From: Kiritimatiellia bacterium
GTDB lineage: Bacteria > Verrucomicrobiota > Kiritimatiellia > RFP12 > UBA1067
Assembly (NCBI GenBank): GCA_904502135.1
Contig: CAJGDE010000094.1
Location: 1-7,044, forward strand
Length of the DNA: 7,044 nt
Direction: 5' to 3'
The notes beneath the pieces are model-generated. The model did no database searches. It was not told the DNA's origin and saw nothing but the letters and a program-made list of their open reading frames with translations. The translations under genes and the position numbers were made by a program. Each line of letters begins with the position of its first letter. Position 1 is the first letter of the stretch. Shown here piece after piece: positions 5,244 through 7,044 of the stretch.

Positions 5244-5843
5244 TCAGGCCGCCTTTTTCAAGGCTGCCTGAAAGTACTTTTTACCGTGTTTTTCAAGAAG
5301 TTTACCTACACGGAATTTTATAACATAGACATTATCCTCACTTATTTTGAATTTCTCAGCGATGACTTTAGCAGGAATTTTCTTATAGACAGAGCTAAGA
5401 TAGATTTTGAGATTCCGGCAGCTGACATCCTGATCCTTCCTAAATGAACCAAGCGCCAAAGCAAGAGCCTTGGAGTAAACCTCATTATCAAGGAAACCGC
5501 CGAAATAGCCAGGCGCAAAAACATTTTCGAGCTCTTTAGCCATTTCTTCGACATACTTGGCATGAACAACGCCATGCTCCCTCATGTGGCTAAGATAAGA
5601 CTTGGCCTGCCAATAAAGAGCCCAAAACCAGCCGTTTTCAGTCTGCGGCATTTTATCACCATAAGCATCCTTATCCTTTTTATTCATCAATTTATCAAAG
5701 GCAGACTCCACCGCGTCTTCACGATCAGCGAGACAATAATATGAGCTGAGTTTCGTCAAAAGCGGCTTGCGGAATTTAGAATATAATTCGCCCCAAACGC
5801 TGCGAGTGGGGAAATCAATGATTGCGGACGAATAATTCTTCAT
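5244..5843 (-). CDS. ECF-like sigma-70 family protein
   Basis: A 199-aa protein with the two-part layout of an ECF sigma factor. Residues about 24-92 match region 2: LLTKLSSYYCLADREDAVESAFDKLM in outline corresponds to the helix where sigma factors have DAVQEAFLKL, and GWFWALYWQAKSYLSHMRE (71-89) resembles the DNA-melting helix. Residues about 145-186 match region 4, with a helix-turn-helix at IPAKVIAEKFKISEDNVYVIKFRVGKLLEKH (156-186 in outline). It would direct RNA polymerase to specific promoters; the targets are unknown and no anti-sigma gene is seen. The start at 5843 has AAAGGAA 8 nt upstream. A weak TTTCTA-17-TATTAT promoter (5906-5878) reaches into the 135-bp repeat. It heads a unit with a 29-aa ORF and a molybdenum-carrier-like gene. 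A truncated second copy of its region 2 lies at 337-540. Confidence 0.75.
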   Translation of the reverse strand: MKNYSSAIIDFPTRSVWGELYSKFRKPLLTKLSSYYCLADREDAVESAFDKLMNKKDKDAYGDKMPQTENGWFWALYWQAKSYLSHMREHGVVHAKYVEEMAKELENVFAPGYFGGFLDNEVYSKALALALGSFRKDQDVSCRNLKIYLSSVYKKIPAKVIAEKFKISEDNVYVIKFRVGKLLEKHGKKYFQAALKKAA

Positions 5844-5890
5844 TTTTTAATTCCTTTCTTTAATTAATTTCCCTTTAATAATATCAACCA

Positions 5891-6025
5891 AAATCAACTT
5901 TAGAAACTAAAAAAGCGACGCCCTAAGGCCCCGCTTTTCTAAATCTCTCGGTAATACGAATGGCGCACGCTTACCAATCTTTTCACAACTGCTGCCGTCT
6001 GTCCCGCATGTCAATCCATGCATTC
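5891..6025. repeat. 135-bp terminator-bearing repeat, right copy
   Basis: This is the gap-free counterpart of 541-675, in the same orientation, and contains the terminator at 5909-5938. Here it lies between the structured element and the leader of the intact sigma-like gene, 47 nt from that gene's start codon. The stretch 5844-5890 between them holds only the ribosome binding site and A/T-rich leader. Together the direct repeats bracket about 5.2 kb. Confidence 0.85.
5909..5938 (-). terminator. Intrinsic terminator ahead of the sigma-like gene
   Basis: The same AAAAGCG / CGCTTTT stem as at 559-588 is followed on the minus strand by six T. It would stop transcription arriving from the zinc-ribbon/repeat-protein unit before the sigma-like gene. 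Base changes between the copies fall in the loop (CCCC to CCCT), so the stem is preserved. Confidence 0.7.
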
Positions 6026-6076
6026 TGATTATTTTCGTGCAGTAAGACTATTAAACGATCAAAATCTTTTCGTGTA

Positions 6077-6265
6077 ACTTCGTGTCGGCACGAAGTGCCG
6101 TTTCGTGTCTGTTGTGGCGGCACAAGCCGTAGACTGGGATGAGGCAATTTGCATTGAGTGACGCAGCACGCGTCAAACTCAATAGCGAATTGGCTCATCA
6201 TAAATCGCGTGAGCGATTTGCCGCCGCAACAGCTTTCGTGGTCGCGCCGCAGGCGCCGCCGAAAG
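6077..6265. repeat. Highly structured palindromic element
   Basis: At least five dyads are packed together. Two are mutually exclusive hairpins at 6077-6096 (ACTTCGTG / CACGAAGT) and 6086-6100 (CGGCAC / GTGCCG). An outer 14-bp stem with one G-T pair (CTGTTGTGGCGGCA at 6109-6122 with 6219-6232) encloses a 62-nt hairpin at 6138-6199 of about 24 pairs (GATGAG, CAATT, GC, ATTGAGT and GACGC arms, small bulges) and AAATCGC / GCGATTT at 6202-6219. CTTTCG / CGAAAG at 6233-6265 encloses GCGCC / GGCGC. No transposase or reverse transcriptase is present. It is probably a dispersed REP- or MITE-like repeat, or a structured RNA. Its edge lies in the 3' end of the repeat-protein gene, where the left-hand homologue has different sequence, so it looks inserted. 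Confidence 0.7.
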
Positions 6266-6533
6266 GACACACCCCTTCCCACTTATCGCACTTATCGGCG
6301 AATTGTGGCTGGCGCATCAAGAGCTGCCGCCAGGCATGCGGCTTAAGCTTCGACCAGTCGCAGCGATCAGCAAACTCCGGCCGCCGCGACAGAATCCGCG
6401 CCCAAGCGAAGCCGCCAAGCTGATCCCAGCCGGTAAACCGCTCTGCCATTTCAGGCTTGGCAACAATCAACCGTTCCCAAGCCCAAGTATCGTCTTGTGG
6501 GGGATAGGACATGCATTCACATTCTGCACCCAT
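6198..6533 (-). CDS. Small tandem-repeat protein (about 24-aa Trp/Phe-rich units)
   Basis: A protein of up to 111 aa with three degenerate repeats of about 24-25 residues: WAWERLIVAKPEMAERFTGW, then WARILSRRPEFADRCDWSKL, then WRQLLMRQPQFADKCDKW. Each has the pattern W-x2-L(L/I)-x3-P-(Q/E)-(F/M)-A-(D/E), probably a helical solenoid unit; I recall longer arrays of QPQFADKCDWSKL units in gut PVC bacteria but could not search. The function is unknown. ATG 6533 has AAGG about 6 nt upstream and overlaps the end of the zinc-ribbon gene; ATG 6512, 4 nt past that gene's stop, is an alternative. The last 18 residues (ACGATTKAVAAANRSRDL) are encoded by the structured element, so the natural C-terminus was probably replaced. 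With so few units it may be a decayed gene. Confidence 0.55.
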   Translation of the reverse strand: MGAECECMSYPPQDDTWAWERLIVAKPEMAERFTGWDQLGGFAWARILSRRPEFADRCDWSKLKPHAWRQLLMRQPQFADKCDKWEGVCPFGGACGATTKAVAAANRSRDL

Positions 6534-7041
6534 TCCCATCCTTTTTTATAAATAAGGTTCCGCCAATCCAGAGTAAGCCCCAAACGGCAAAACCAGCGTT
6601 GCTTATCAGATTAGACGACTTTTTCTCCGATTCCTGGGCATCTCCTTCCTGCAATACTTCTTGGCTTTGCTCTTGCACCACCGGCGGCGCATCAGGCGCA
6701 CCTTCCGTTGTTTTCTTCTCACTCATCATATTCCCACATATAAAACCAGCCCAAAGGAGCAAGAACAGCATCCACCTTTTGGCATAAGCAAGATGCGCAC
6801 CCAAGAATCCAAGCAGAATGCCCAAAACGACAAACTTCCAACGTTTCTTAGGAGAAGTCGCCACGCAGGAGGTTTCTTTGCGCTTATTTGCCTTTCGTGC
6901 CCCATCCTTTCTTTGCGCCTGAGTTTTATCGTTGCCACGACTCTCACACTGGTTTATATCTTTTGATACTTTACTTCCACATGAATAACAATATTTAGCG
7001 ACATCTGGCAACGGGAAGCTACATACTGGACATTTTTTCAT
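6517..7041 (-). CDS. Zinc-ribbon and TM2-like membrane protein
   Basis: A 174-aa protein. Residues 1-25 form a zinc ribbon (MKKCPVCSFPLPDVAKYCYSCGSK in outline; Cys4, Cys7, Cys18, Cys21). A basic linker (26-67) follows, then two hydrophobic segments (about 70-86 and 89-104) with GILLGFLGAHLAYAKRW, resembling the TM2 domain hairpin. An acidic, Gln-rich loop (105-143) leads to a third segment (147-165) and a short tail KKDGNG, which is also typical of such proteins. It is likely an inner-membrane protein with a cytoplasmic zinc ribbon; no function is established. The start ATG is only 3 nt from the window end, so its ribosome binding site and any promoter are outside the window, but the N-terminus fits the family. 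The repeat-protein gene follows with overlap. Confidence 0.75.
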   Translation of the reverse strand: MKKCPVCSFPLPDVAKYCYSCGSKVSKDINQCESRGNDKTQAQRKDGARKANKRKETSCVATSPKKRWKFVVLGILLGFLGAHLAYAKRWMLFLLLWAGFICGNMMSEKKTTEGAPDAPPVVQEQSQEVLQEGDAQESEKKSSNLISNAGFAVWGLLWIGGTLFIKKDGNGCRM

Positions 7042-7044
7042 AAA

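Noticed and set aside
6109..6232. Integron attC site
   Set aside because: Size and bulged hairpin are suggestive, but the stem ends do not carry RYYYAAC and GTTRRRY boxes and no integrase is seen.
6077..6265. Retron msr-msd RNA
   Set aside because: No reverse transcriptase is encoded in the window.
5983..6282. 99-codon minus-strand ORF across the structured element
   Set aside because: It runs through the palindromes and into the 135-bp repeat with no ribosome site. Its frame is explained by the repeats, though its end (AWIDMRDRRQQL) may echo a lost gene.

Overview
The window is a dense bacterial region. Every credible gene lies on the minus strand, so transcription runs from high to low coordinates. 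Most start codons have clear Shine-Dalgarno sequences (AGGAG, AAGGAGG). Base composition is mixed: the AAA+ and clpP genes are GC-richer than the small genes beside them. Repeats resembling QPQFADKCDW, a zinc-ribbon/TM2 protein and abundant repeat debris suggest a gut-associated member of the PVC group (Lentisphaerota or a relative). That placement is an inference from memory, with low confidence.

Three minus-strand transcription units can be drawn. Unit A (7041 to about 6198) encodes a zinc-ribbon/TM2-like membrane protein and a small tandem-repeat protein whose end runs into a strongly structured repeat element (6077-6265). It is closed by an intrinsic terminator at 5909-5938. Unit B (5843 to 4557) encodes an ECF-like sigma factor, a 29-residue leader ORF and a putative molybdenum-carrier-family (SLOG/Rossmann-like) protein. 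It ends at a textbook C(UUCG)G terminator at 4478-4504. Unit C (4388 to 675) starts behind a candidate sigma-70 promoter. It encodes an 88-aa unknown, a 58-aa stand-alone sigma-70 region 4 protein, a 70-aa unknown, a 725-aa double AAA+ ATPase, ClpP and a 49-aa cysteine-containing protein coupled to clpP by a 1-nt gap. It ends at a terminator at 559-588.

The most interesting unit is C. A two-module AAA+ protein sits 18 nt upstream of clpP. It has an aromatic pore-loop motif (YVG) in its second module and ends in the tripeptide IGF, the same letters ClpX uses to dock on ClpP. Together with a lone sigma region 4 and three small proteins, this could be a dedicated proteolysis and transcription-control operon. 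The docking idea is a hypothesis, because the tail may be general to the AAA+ family.

Units B and C lie between related mosaic sequences. The left end (143-675) carries a 5'-truncated copy of the sigma gene joined to a damaged 3' piece of the tandem-repeat gene, next to a 135-bp terminator-bearing repeat. The right end (5244-6505) carries intact versions of the same three parts. The far left also holds three 33-bp tandem units. The block therefore looks shaped by duplication and recombination between repeats.
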